DNA of 40,293 bases, from assembly GCA_028689585.1 (NCBI GenBank), contig JAQVCW010000031.1, positions 1 through 40,293 on the forward strand, written 5' to 3'. Shown one piece after another: positions 27,301 to 33,351 of this stretch. Source of the stretch: Lachnospiraceae bacterium. GTDB taxonomy: Bacteria > Bacillota > Clostridia > Lachnospirales > Lachnospiraceae. The notes under the pieces were generated by a model that saw nothing but the letters and a program-made list of their open reading frames with translations, had not been told where the DNA came from and searched no databases. Within the stretch, counting starts at the first letter, position 1. The number at the start of each line of letters is the position of its first letter. The translations under genes and the position numbers were made by a program.

Positions 27301-30300
27301 AAAACGGCGTAGCGGTGAAAACAGTCTATACCATGGCGGAACTGATCGGAACGGCGGGTGCTAAAGGCCCGCTGTATGATCTGGTCTATGACGGGACTGG
27401 AAACATAAAGACAGATTCCGATCAGGAAATTGCATCGGAAGCAGCCGGCCTTGTAATAGAAAAGGCCGGGGAAGATCAGTATTATGTGATCCGTTCCGCT
27501 ATATTCGCAGACAAAGATTCCCGTGATGCACAGGTGAAGTATACCAACGATTGTGCTGAAGGCTGGAGAACACTTGCCACACGCACAACACCATACAATC
27601 TGGAGCTTCAGCAGCAGGAAGAGTCAGTGACGGTGTCATGGAAAATATCAGCGGCGGACAGTAAACCGGAGACGGATTCCTTTGAAATTGTTCTGACCGG
27701 TTATGAACAGGGACAGTCCGAGCTGGACAGTACGTCAACCGGAGCAGAGATTTTCCGCAAGACAGTCAGTCAGTCAGACAACTGGACGGCTAAGATAGAG
27801 GATGGGATTGTTGCCTACTCCTATACGCTTCCGAAAGGGGAGACGGATACCTGGAATTATAAAACAGTAAAAGCAGAGGTGATCGCTCAGGGAAAAACAG
27901 GAAAGCTGGCTGACGTGACAGAACAGACGTTGACAACGATGCCGTCAGGTACGGCTGAGGATAATCTTGCAACGGAGAATGACGAAGCCAATCCAAAGAC
28001 CTTCACTTATCAGCTTCCGCTGGATCAGATATCGACACTGACCAGTTCCGTGCCGGATAAAAACGAGCTGATCTATGACCTGCAGTGGAACAGCATCTCG
28101 CAGGAAAAACAGTACCTGGACAATTATGAGATACATCTTCTGGTGCCGAACCCGGGAACGGATGCAAAAGCGGACTATACTCTTCCTACAGCGGACTATC
28201 CGTTTGTATATGAAGGAAAAGAATATACTACATTAACTGCGGCCGAGGACGATAGCGAGGCCGTAAAACAGGGCATACAAAAGCTGAAAGAGGCAATACG
28301 GGATCAGGCGGCAGTGACGGTGAATCTGGATCTGCTGGAAGGACAGACGGTGGAGCTGTATGCGAAAGCCATTGCACAGACAGATCCGACATCCAATATC
28401 AAGCAGTACCGGAATTCCATTGAGGGAAGGCATACAGAGCTGACCGTGGCCAGCCGTCTGCCGGAGGTCAATAAAGTGGAACTGTCAGAAGGGTACAATT
28501 ATAAAATTGATCCGGAAGACCCGGAGAACAATGTAAACCAGTTCATAAAAGAAGCCGTATTTGAAGAAAACGGAATTACATTGAAAGCGTATACGAAGAC
28601 AACGGATGAGGACGGCACTGTTTCCGAGACGGATTCACCGGAAATAAAAACAGGAGTGACTTACAATTATCAGGCGGCCGTATTTGACCTGACCGATGAT
28701 GCTTACAGGGCAATAACCGGGCTGGCGGCACCGGAAACCGATGGCCAGAAAGCGGCAGCGGTGGACAGAGCCTATGAATTTGTGGAGCAGGCCGACGGAA
28801 GTGTGCATCTGAGCAGCCAGAGAGCTGCACAGGAATATCCATCCGACCTGGTCTATGCGGCGGGCTCAAATGAAATCAGTATGTACGATATTTTGGAGGG
28901 ATCCGGCCGGAGCGGACAGCTCGGGGGACTGAATGCGGCCAATGCGGCACAGTATCTGATCGTCCGTTTCCGCACGGTATCTACCAGTGCAATCAGCTCC
29001 AGATGGTCCAATTACTTTATCCTGCGTCTGCCGAGAGTTCAACTGAGTACACCGGAATTGGATTATGGAGACATAGATACACAGTATGAGGTTTCCTATA
29101 AGATCGATACAGTGTCGAGGCAGGATGCGGCAAAGGAAAACGGCGGCAGTGCATCTGCTGTGGAGGAATTGATTCCGGGCGGCGGAGCAGATGCGGCAGC
29201 GGAAAACAATGGCGGTGAGACAGATGCAGCAGCGGAAAGCAACGGCGGCGAGACAGATGCAGCAGTGGAAAACAACGGCGGCGGGACAGATGCGGCAGCG
29301 GAAAGCAACGGCGGTGGAGCAGACGCAGCAGCGGAAAACAACAGCGGCGAGACAACGGCTTCTGTCCAGGAGGATACGACGGCCGGGACAAAGACAATGG
29401 CAGAAGAGGTGGAGATGATATCACCTTCCGGGGCAGATCAGTCGGTTTCTCTGCTGGAGGATAATCAGACGACAGCAAAGGAAAACGCCACCAACCGGAC
29501 GATTTCCTGGACACAGGAGGCGGACAGCCAAAGCGGCGGATATCGCGTGACGCTTAATCCATCTCAGGTGGAGGGAGAACAGGAGCAGAATGCCATCCTG
29601 GATCAGGAGGGAGAAACAAATGATTACACAGATTATCCGGAGAACTATCCGGACATCAGCTTCCAGATTCACAGTAATGTGGATGAAAATGGAATGCTCC
29701 TGTCGGCAGAATTGAAAACAGATGCCGGTGAAACGATAGGGATATTGCCAATTACGGAAAAGGCTTCCATGGATGAACAAAGTCAGAGCTGGCTGTGCAG
29801 CATAATACTGGATGGTCAGAGCAATGCAAGAAACATGATTACTTCAGGAATAGATGACAAAAAATACATTCCATTCTTCAGCTATGGATATCAGTATAAG
29901 TATTCCGAAAAATATTCTTCTGATACGGCAGATATTACGACTACCTATGCAATGAATGTATATGCGCTTCTGAGAGTGACACAGCCGGCCAATTCAAAAG
30001 AGATCACCTATACGCTGGTACTGCCGGATCTGACCAAAAACAATCTGCGCATGATGCTTACTTCCGCAGTAGAGGTACAGAGTATGCCTGCATTAGCTGA
30101 GGACAGTGTTGGTATGCTGAAGGAGAGCAGTACGGCATTTGAAGCCTCAGACAGAGGACAGTGGATGCTGCGTATGGACAGTAACAAAGATAATGCAATA
30201 ACCGATTATGTGCGTATCCTGGGACAGGGACAGAAGTGGTATGAGAGCGCAGGGGATGATGATCTGAAGGGCCAGTATAGTATGGTAAACGTGCTGAGCG

Positions 30301-30821
30301 CTTATGCATTAAATAAAAATACCGGTCGGATTTTGTCAAAGTACACCTGCAATTTGGAAGATGGCGGTGATTACAAAGCAGAGCATTCTTTAAAGCTCAC
30401 TCAGCCGGAGATGCCGGAACCGCAGTTCCCATTTCCGGAGAGCGGATTTACTTATGTACTGGATGGACTGCCGTTTGTGGAAAACACAGGGGCGGGCCCG
30501 GCAGAGACAGAGCCGGAAACAGAGACAGAAACAGAGACGGAAACAGAGACGGTGAAAGCAGATGACCCACAGGAGCTGCAGGAGACCGACCCCAACGGAT
30601 TGATTTTCGAAGGGGATGACCCGAAAGAGACGCCGGATGAAACGAAACCACAGGAAACAGAGCCTGACATTATTCTGGATTCCGATCCGCTGCTGGAGGA
30701 AGAAGTACCGGCAGATACGGAGGGAGATGCAGTGCTTCTTCTGTCAGAGGGCACCGAAAAGGCATCTGCACAAAACGAAACAGAGAGAGCGGAAGGTGAT
30801 GACTTATTAATTCTGGAATAA
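18366..30821 (+). CDS. Giant type IV pilin-like surface protein with GLUG repeats (putative pilus-displayed adhesin)
   Basis: One uninterrupted frame of 4151 residues, roughly 450 kDa. The first 37 residues are a long hydrophilic leader ending in RRDG; then the prepilin signature FTLVELMVVMIVMVILLAGS begins at Phe38, with Glu at mature position 5. About residues 100-570 are a pilin-like globular and linker part. From about 580 a YNGKNKTITGLIF-type motif opens a beta-helix-like region with close to 40 GLUG-type units (forms such as YVGGIAG, FVGGIAGYN and NYGTI...C), running to about residue 2235. After that come several Trp/Tyr-patterned, fibronectin-like units (near 2620, 3080, 3235 and 3710). 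Low-complexity tracts lie at 3605-3659 and about 4047-4063 (Thr-Glu repeats). There is no LPXTG or transmembrane end, so the pilin helix is the only visible anchor. Peptidase and assembly genes follow directly. Binding partner and exact role are unknown. Confidence 0.85.
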   Translation: MEKWLNDDRKVRDDNKSDRHKNNKQNKNDSILSRRDGFTLVELMVVMIVMVILLAGSAAALMNYQVYADYKRNNDAARSIFNAAQASLARSKASGTLEDLADRVDVNIDGIGKATVLGDNHNSNGMYYLMLSRGELLSAANGDKNTASIAYDMLSPYILNPDHYDASICIELDPADGVVQGVFYCDRMEQFSSYKEISGLRKDTETRRKQALGYYGTDTSEAAPGDQGRLSVSSVELVNHEVLELKWNFKSTQEDATGLSDYDISLFENREEAVYPRAKISIKSGSGDAGTGGQITQRNPETGNTVKAQVTFYDVSSGSQIGEPVDLNFDCYMEYDDTTGITSGHLILDAVDLELTNQTMASLGITEKNAEETVVRKTSDALLAELYGKAVNEDDTETAAAETAGTEGMELLKKSYSIRRLGLDCETDIYATIKASNPSYRESREKTSNTENPYFDSISSEENSVPGQTPSVSDEVHIANARHLWNAAFEEEAQAVASGTADSPTEVSRTMQYVQTDDLAWYTADTAAEGTAQENAGLLNGGYTYYEEESGNHIPKSIAADADTGDASLAFHGFEILHSETIYDGSYNGKNKTITGLIFHKDSLPSPEDPTSAVSMLGMIRNNEGVVQNLTLKDTLVYGASKQEQNQEGGTGSEETGTGTEKTGTGSEVYQSGIDYVGAVCGKLSGGQLIKCKVTGGTVLGRMYVGGLAGGIDLSVPPVSGNGTRGELSKAAVSEGSNEAKVSGWAYVGGIAGGIPDLKNPDANPYVAEIAENIFSYNVIEKSTNLGPARGLEFSPEGITGTEAGDVPDSSSCIGGIIGLSQYMKLTECISSPKPTEAEQTAIDNLKGTEEDAQIFSLYGNFVGGIAGYSCNLTEIDKCSTGEGYVTGQNFVGGIVGYHDGKANGTFKTLQGGSSGNQASVIGENFVGGISGANADLNSDTERLYSTLKYSGEWIDTLAADAVAGQDTSNSPTILNWSNSGVVVASGKYAGGIAGFNTGVLRACTCEVNTANTSLTNQYRRIASAQGGGASQYVGGLAGYNNGIIDYRTGASDTGIGRVVSVVTGGDFVGGIAGYNDVKGSWSNYVLDGGYIEGTNFVGGIAGVNYSEAVFSASAMLTSNPNEITGNYYVGGVMGANFAVVDEEASLQLGCTVNNFLGEINQNTRTADDSGVDGAFTGGFIGANMLLQKTETVGSEDANQTAEAFSRTLSQTILDTLNDEKTSLDQKTKTLTALMNEKQISEGFTSYTDTGKVMQIAGTEEAWLSSHLKGITGGVYVGGIMGFNSSQTRLELAYIENQTRVEAVKTIIDEDRWRLYDQDTANMETAAAEAGTLTGYPVNYGYSFAGGIIGLVSAHTIVDHCGNVQQGSVVTKGTYRGNIAEINENIISNCVTGSVGTLGVSYTGGIAGINGKVVSTSDNGEKETKYAQIQGCTVDGIIRGASYIGGIAAKNYGSIEEYAEQKTPNTFSGTVSGTGNDIGGIAGKNYEGASIKNVKITSSAVVGVAGTRVGGVTGENQSEISNITDISSEAGAVISGTADVGGIIGYQMQTANQDQRSAISSVLLLDASARVQLENRATVTATRGNAGGIVGTAAGALNLENCWNYGKVEAQLSGNAGGITAELLAENSVINNSINLADVISRNGKAGGIAAVNYGRISDCQVGDSSKSLISVTAQTNTGGFCAENNGRIESGILQNITVSSSAQSGISYTGGFVGINNGTGTIEDCSTSEEGTAGQSDVTVRMQSDGSAIGGIAGINYGTIGKVTLDTDGKDVTENTDIYGITLDVKGHQGNTGGIAGINEARAFIQHVNFTMNSAVNFLGGAGIGYGGIAGTNGGTIQDCISKAKMSLVGDANAIPSMGGIAGINREDAVIQRVQIRAGTNLKCTMGYSYLGGIAGMNLGEISDSDNSVDALSPNSKVVDFSADYYNPNRSSYYMSTDPENALLKEKRPDPESMVYIINYQGQTGGIAGVMGNPQNKEEGYTSSIHEVKTGKNWYVTMTNQANDNACGGLIGYSYSIETISKVTNYAAVCRKYENDKSNSAGGIVGRWENEKGMSASMQNCSNYGTVDGVRGGGMIGQIKYNGLQLQDCSNFGTIYVEETGGSGFIGLVYGMTQNQTFFLENCGNYGDIYSRAGDSTGGFFGKDYNGGSNYTIIFRNCINAGDICLSGPAASGGFIGSGSIKISSISFECCRNYGYGYQSWTKSAGNYNTLFAGITTRSSKNITMLDCFGVANPFKRTGSESEAGAEMAYNPLTASSTEAKLTSNYYFSNEEKGENVDVNLRGLVKECFVSRYKTQKGKQYDEKSLYNGILNTNKKIENNDDRLSFSADSSNFNILKEELQAKIPYVNIELAYYKPQTTKGIEVYFTCRDSGYRVYAFRLFYRTSKDGVWTPLTGSDIGDNSKTESFDTYGQLFYDTKNELFSCYLPQATDATINTSSTAYFTFGAGEQQVQAVKLEIYGEYQNSKKLWDQNEVKIANYNLAQVENIPSEFSHSAMAITEVKLTDIDNEPYTPSTGTSKTAGTELKYKKFEQEGYYQWALWSAPAQDWYIGTASKKITFNPNDCITQLSKLQGEEKWNTNVVKDSSGVGIAGSSLKAVDEAIVDGYDSRSSGTNPGTGIISASQSPIEGGFRLKWTDMETSSLDSYRVTLSKGYVTTDEQGAEKAPPDEVYSGISYDVSQKYRDIIIQNGWLDADYLEATVTACYGGVAGGTTQTVRYRLDTYLQAPKVTLLLSPMSGTDTEYQVYLENYRDYEDTLGAENNLYLKVWNGNNVEKIFKLSFTEQPEGEAVLREWKYTVNLGDPIAVSSGGGLGKMFCTHGTNEAITAMVYIVASGTSTEQVKSAKTQVQTTAPSKAQFQGGLTPLSGSWAKKGTLTGTSRNGQSYTIKDIDADKNFQNRLRGEFLIQQPVILPDQNQTIGYIPVAAASAELDLSLNSENLTMAFNSLPEIFDKYKVRVYPWAGKNSIAVYHSYDTHEENGVAVKTVYTMAELIGTAGAKGPLYDLVYDGTGNIKTDSDQEIASEAAGLVIEKAGEDQYYVIRSAIFADKDSRDAQVKYTNDCAEGWRTLATRTTPYNLELQQQEESVTVSWKISAADSKPETDSFEIVLTGYEQGQSELDSTSTGAEIFRKTVSQSDNWTAKIEDGIVAYSYTLPKGETDTWNYKTVKAEVIAQGKTGKLADVTEQTLTTMPSGTAEDNLATENDEANPKTFTYQLPLDQISTLTSSVPDKNELIYDLQWNSISQEKQYLDNYEIHLLVPNPGTDAKADYTLPTADYPFVYEGKEYTTLTAAEDDSEAVKQGIQKLKEAIRDQAAVTVNLDLLEGQTVELYAKAIAQTDPTSNIKQYRNSIEGRHTELTVASRLPEVNKVELSEGYNYKIDPEDPENNVNQFIKEAVFEENGITLKAYTKTTDEDGTVSETDSPEIKTGVTYNYQAAVFDLTDDAYRAITGLAAPETDGQKAAAVDRAYEFVEQADGSVHLSSQRAAQEYPSDLVYAAGSNEISMYDILEGSGRSGQLGGLNAANAAQYLIVRFRTVSTSAISSRWSNYFILRLPRVQLSTPELDYGDIDTQYEVSYKIDTVSRQDAAKENGGSASAVEELIPGGGADAAAENNGGETDAAAESNGGETDAAVENNGGGTDAAAESNGGGADAAAENNSGETTASVQEDTTAGTKTMAEEVEMISPSGADQSVSLLEDNQTTAKENATNRTISWTQEADSQSGGYRVTLNPSQVEGEQEQNAILDQEGETNDYTDYPENYPDISFQIHSNVDENGMLLSAELKTDAGETIGILPITEKASMDEQSQSWLCSIILDGQSNARNMITSGIDDKKYIPFFSYGYQYKYSEKYSSDTADITTTYAMNVYALLRVTQPANSKEITYTLVLPDLTKNNLRMMLTSAVEVQSMPALAEDSVGMLKESSTAFEASDRGQWMLRMDSNKDNAITDYVRILGQGQKWYESAGDDDLKGQYSMVNVLSAYALNKNTGRILSKYTCNLEDGGDYKAEHSLKLTQPEMPEPQFPFPESGFTYVLDGLPFVENTGAGPAETEPETETETETETETVKADDPQELQETDPNGLIFEGDDPKETPDETKPQETEPDIILDSDPLLEEEVPADTEGDAVLLLSEGTEKASAQNETERAEGDDLLILE
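29178..29342 (+). repeat. 33-bp tandem repeat inside the giant gene, five copies
   Basis: Five in-frame 33-bp units start at 29178, 29211, 29244, 29277 and 29310. They encode 11-residue units of the form GG(E/G)(T/A)DAAAE(S/N)N. The DNA copies are close to identical, so copy number can change by slippage without shifting the frame. Confidence 0.95.
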
Positions 30822-30886
30822 AAAAGTACAGGAATCGGATCACAGCTCTGATAGAAAAAAAGCAAAAGGATACGAAGGGCGCTGCC

Positions 30887-31429
30887 ATGATTGCAGTGCT
30901 CTGTATCATGGCAATTTTTTTGGCATTGGCTTTTTCAATTCTGCTGACCGCATCCGTGGCCTATTCCTCGTCCCAAAGTTCGATGGCTGCAGAAAAATGC
31001 AAGATAATGGCAGTTTCACTGAGCGATGCGCTCAGCAGCTCTCTCACGGAGAGAGGGCAGAATGAAAATGCGCTTCAGAAGTATGTACATGATGCAATGA
31101 AAGACAGAAGCTGGAGTTATTACAGAGAGGATGAAGCCTTTCATAATGACAAGGCATCCGTTTCCAGGGAATATGAGGTAAGTACGGATTCTACAGGAAC
31201 AGTGCTTCCTTCCGGCTATACCGTGAGGATTACCATGTACTGGAGCCCGGAGGAAGAGACGATCATTAATTACAATAAGGATGACAGCTTCAAGGGGTCC
31301 ATATTGTATGTGACGGCGGTCTGCAGTATGGGCGGAGGAACCTATCAGGCCAGATCTTCTTACAGCCTGAGTGTGTCAGAACAGGAAGACAGTATGCAGT
31401 GGATCTGGGATGCGGAGGGGAGAGAGTAG
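30887..31429 (+). CDS. Minor pseudopilin-like protein (PilX/GspK-like), start uncertain
   Basis: A protein with an N-terminal hydrophobic helix, MIAVLCIMAIFLALAFSILL, followed by a soluble domain with a conserved-looking end (YQARSSYSLSV). The annotated ATG at 30887 has a fair GAAGGG site, but it would leave no basic leader. The same frame is open upstream to 30803 and encodes a Lys/Arg-rich stretch ending in DTKGAAMIAV, just like a prepilin leader with cleavage after Gly. No ATG, GTG or TTG exists there, so the real start may be a rare codon such as ATA 30818 or ATT 30806, coupled to the end of the giant gene. The mature position 5 is not Glu, as in GspK. It is probably part of a tip or priming complex. 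Confidence 0.7.
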   Translation: MIAVLCIMAIFLALAFSILLTASVAYSSSQSSMAAEKCKIMAVSLSDALSSSLTERGQNENALQKYVHDAMKDRSWSYYREDEAFHNDKASVSREYEVSTDSTGTVLPSGYTVRITMYWSPEEETIINYNKDDSFKGSILYVTAVCSMGGGTYQARSSYSLSVSEQEDSMQWIWDAEGRE

Positions 31430-31431
31430 GG

Positions 31432-31797
31432 ATGAGAGGAATAAAAAAGAATACAAAAGGCTCTTCTCTGGTTTCTGTGATCGTGGCTTTTGCGATTCTG
31501 ATGATAGCGATTGCCATGCTGTCTACCGCGATGGCGGCATCCATGAACCTGATGGCCAGAGCTAGGAGAAATGACCGTCAGACGTCAAAACTTCTGGAAA
31601 CCTTTTATGGAAGCTATGCCGGCAACGCAGCAGGAACGGATTCGGGGATGATTACTCTCTCCAGAGGGTCGGACAGCATAGCGATTAACGGGCAGTTGGC
31701 TTCAAAAGAAGTGAAAGATACCGAAGCAGAAGAAGACGAGACTTTTTACTATTACATCCATCCGCAGAGTGTATCGCAAAGCCCGGCCGGAGAGTGA
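31432..31797 (+). CDS. Minor prepilin-like protein without Glu5 (PilV-like)
   Basis: A protein of 121 residues starting with a short basic leader (MRGIKKNTKG), then SSLVSVIVAFAILMIAIAML, a prepilin-type hydrophobic helix. Position 5 after the presumed Gly cleavage site is Ser, not Glu. The rest is a small extracytoplasmic domain ending in QSPAGE. ATG 31432 is chosen because it gives the leader a normal length; an upstream in-frame ATG at 31399 lies within the previous gene. It starts two bases after the previous stop codon and is co-translated with its neighbours. It is one of three consecutive minor pilin genes between the giant gene and the prepilin peptidase. Confidence 0.75.
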   Translation: MRGIKKNTKGSSLVSVIVAFAILMIAIAMLSTAMAASMNLMARARRNDRQTSKLLETFYGSYAGNAAGTDSGMITLSRGSDSIAINGQLASKEVKDTEAEEDETFYYYIHPQSVSQSPAGE

Positions 31798-31806
31798 GGA
31801 AATAAT

Positions 31807-32484
31807 ATGAAACAGACAGTGAAAAAATGGATTTCCGACAGGGGCGGCACCACACTGGTGGAGCTGATTGTCAGTTTTGCGCTGATCAGTATTTTTCTGA
31901 CATCGGCATCGATGGTTCTGGGCGCTTACTTTCGTATCTATACGCATGCCAGAGAATATGGGCATCAGCAGACGGTGGCAGCCATGCTGCTGGATACGAT
32001 GGAATATGAACTGGGATCCGCAGGTGCCGGAAAATATCAGAAGGGGGACACTACTGAGGGAGCCGGTCAGGAGATGTCTGGCGTGACCATCCGCAGTGAC
32101 TACACGGAAATTTACTATCAGAATCAGGACCAGACCTCCATCGTGATGAGAATAGATCCGAATACAAATAAGCTTCAGATCCTCTATCAGGTACTCCGGA
32201 CTGCAGGGGAAAAGACCACCTATCAGGAGTATGACTGGTTCTATGGCCAGGGTGTATACAATAACAACACGATAAAAGAATTGACGTTTGCTCCTTTTTT
32301 CGCAGAGGGCGGGACAACAGAGACAATTCCCAAAAATCTGGTAAAGATCACCCTGACGCTGCAGAATGAAACGGATCCATCCATTACCTATACAGCCAGC
32401 CGCGTAGTGCGCTGCTATAACCTGACCGGGGAAGTGCCTGCCGGCAATGAAAACTTTGAAAATGCAGTACATATAAAAATGTAA
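31807..32484 (+). CDS. Minor prepilin (PilW/GspJ-like)
   Basis: A 225-residue prepilin: leader MKQTVKKWISDRGG, then TTLVELIVSFALISIFLTSA with Glu5 present. The mature domain of about 190 residues contains RIDPNTNKLQILYQV and VVRCYNLTG and is predicted mostly beta. Size and placement after two smaller pseudopilins resemble the PilV-PilW-PilX or GspI-J-K sets that prime pilus assembly. AGGAAATAAT just before ATG 31807 serves as ribosome binding site. It is predicted to be cleaved by the peptidase encoded next. Confidence 0.8.
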   Translation: MKQTVKKWISDRGGTTLVELIVSFALISIFLTSASMVLGAYFRIYTHAREYGHQQTVAAMLLDTMEYELGSAGAGKYQKGDTTEGAGQEMSGVTIRSDYTEIYYQNQDQTSIVMRIDPNTNKLQILYQVLRTAGEKTTYQEYDWFYGQGVYNNNTIKELTFAPFFAEGGTTETIPKNLVKITLTLQNETDPSITYTASRVVRCYNLTGEVPAGNENFENAVHIKM

Positions 32485-32502
32485 CAGTCAGGAGGACAGA
32501 CA

Positions 32503-33294
32503 ATGCTGCAGCTTTCTTATCTGGATGATCCGATCCGGTTTCTTTTATATTTATACGTTTTTATCATCGGCAGTTGCATTTTTTCTTATCTCAATGTGCT
32601 GATCTACCGGGTTCCGCGCCGCATTGATTTTGTGAAGGGGCGCAGCTTCTGTCCCAACTGTCATCATGAACTGAGGGCGAAGGATCTGGTCCCCCTTTTT
32701 AGCTGGCTTTTTTTGAGACGAAGGTGCCGCTACTGCGGTGAACCCATTTCTTCCCGGTATTTCTGGGTAGAGCTGCTGGGCGGGGGAATGGGCTGTCTGA
32801 GTCTGGCACGGTTCGGCCTTTCCTGGCAGATGATGGTGGGCTTTGCTTTTTTCGCAATCTGTGCTATTATTTCTTTAGTGGATTGGGATACGATGGAGAT
32901 ACCAAATGGCTTTGTGATTGCCATGCTGGTGGTGGCTCTGGTGTCCATACCGGTATTTCCGGAGATTTCAGCAGCACAACGGCTGATTGGGCTGGCAGTG
33001 GTCAGCGTACCTATGCTTTTGCTGAGTCTGGCAATTCCGGGGGCGTTTGGCGGCGGAGACATCAAACTGATGGCGGCGGCCGGTCTGCTGCTGGGCTGGA
33101 AGCTGACTCTGGTATCCATGTTTCTGGCGGTACTGACCGGCGGCGGCTATGGAATTTATCTGCTGGCGGGGAAAAAGAAAGGGAGAAAAGATCATTTCGC
33201 ATTTGGACCGTTTCTGTGCATCGGGATGACGGCGGCGCTGCTGTGGGGGCAGGCTCTCCTGGACTGGTATCTGCGGCTGCTGGGTGTATACTGA
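32503..33294 (+). CDS. pilD: Type IV prepilin peptidase / N-methyltransferase
   Basis: A polytopic membrane protein of 263 residues. The N-terminal cytoplasmic loop has two Cys pairs (CPNC at 50-53, CRYC at 75-78), the zinc-binding methylation domain. The catalytic aspartates are Asp127 in SLVDWDTMEIPNG and Asp186 in the GGGDIKLM motif. It cleaves the Gly-Phe type leaders of the pilins in this locus, including that of the giant protein, and methylates the new N-terminus. AGGAGG lies upstream of ATG 32503. Length is typical. Confidence 0.95.
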   Translation: MLQLSYLDDPIRFLLYLYVFIIGSCIFSYLNVLIYRVPRRIDFVKGRSFCPNCHHELRAKDLVPLFSWLFLRRRCRYCGEPISSRYFWVELLGGGMGCLSLARFGLSWQMMVGFAFFAICAIISLVDWDTMEIPNGFVIAMLVVALVSIPVFPEISAAQRLIGLAVVSVPMLLLSLAIPGAFGGGDIKLMAAAGLLLGWKLTLVSMFLAVLTGGGYGIYLLAGKKKGRKDHFAFGPFLCIGMTAALLWGQALLDWYLRLLGVY

Positions 33295-33351
33295 TAAAAG
33301 ACGGCAGTTGGAAAATACAAAAGAAACGGTGTGGATTTTGGAGGAACCTGA

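Noticed and set aside
18366-30821. Giant frame as an assembly fusion of several genes
   Set aside because: Composition and repeat style change gradually, the frame is open throughout, and no internal start with a good site marks a separate gene.
30819-30827. Programmed -1 frameshift joining the giant gene to the next frame (A-AAA-AAG string)
   Set aside because: The giant frame reaches its TAA stop before the slippery string can be decoded in the required phase.
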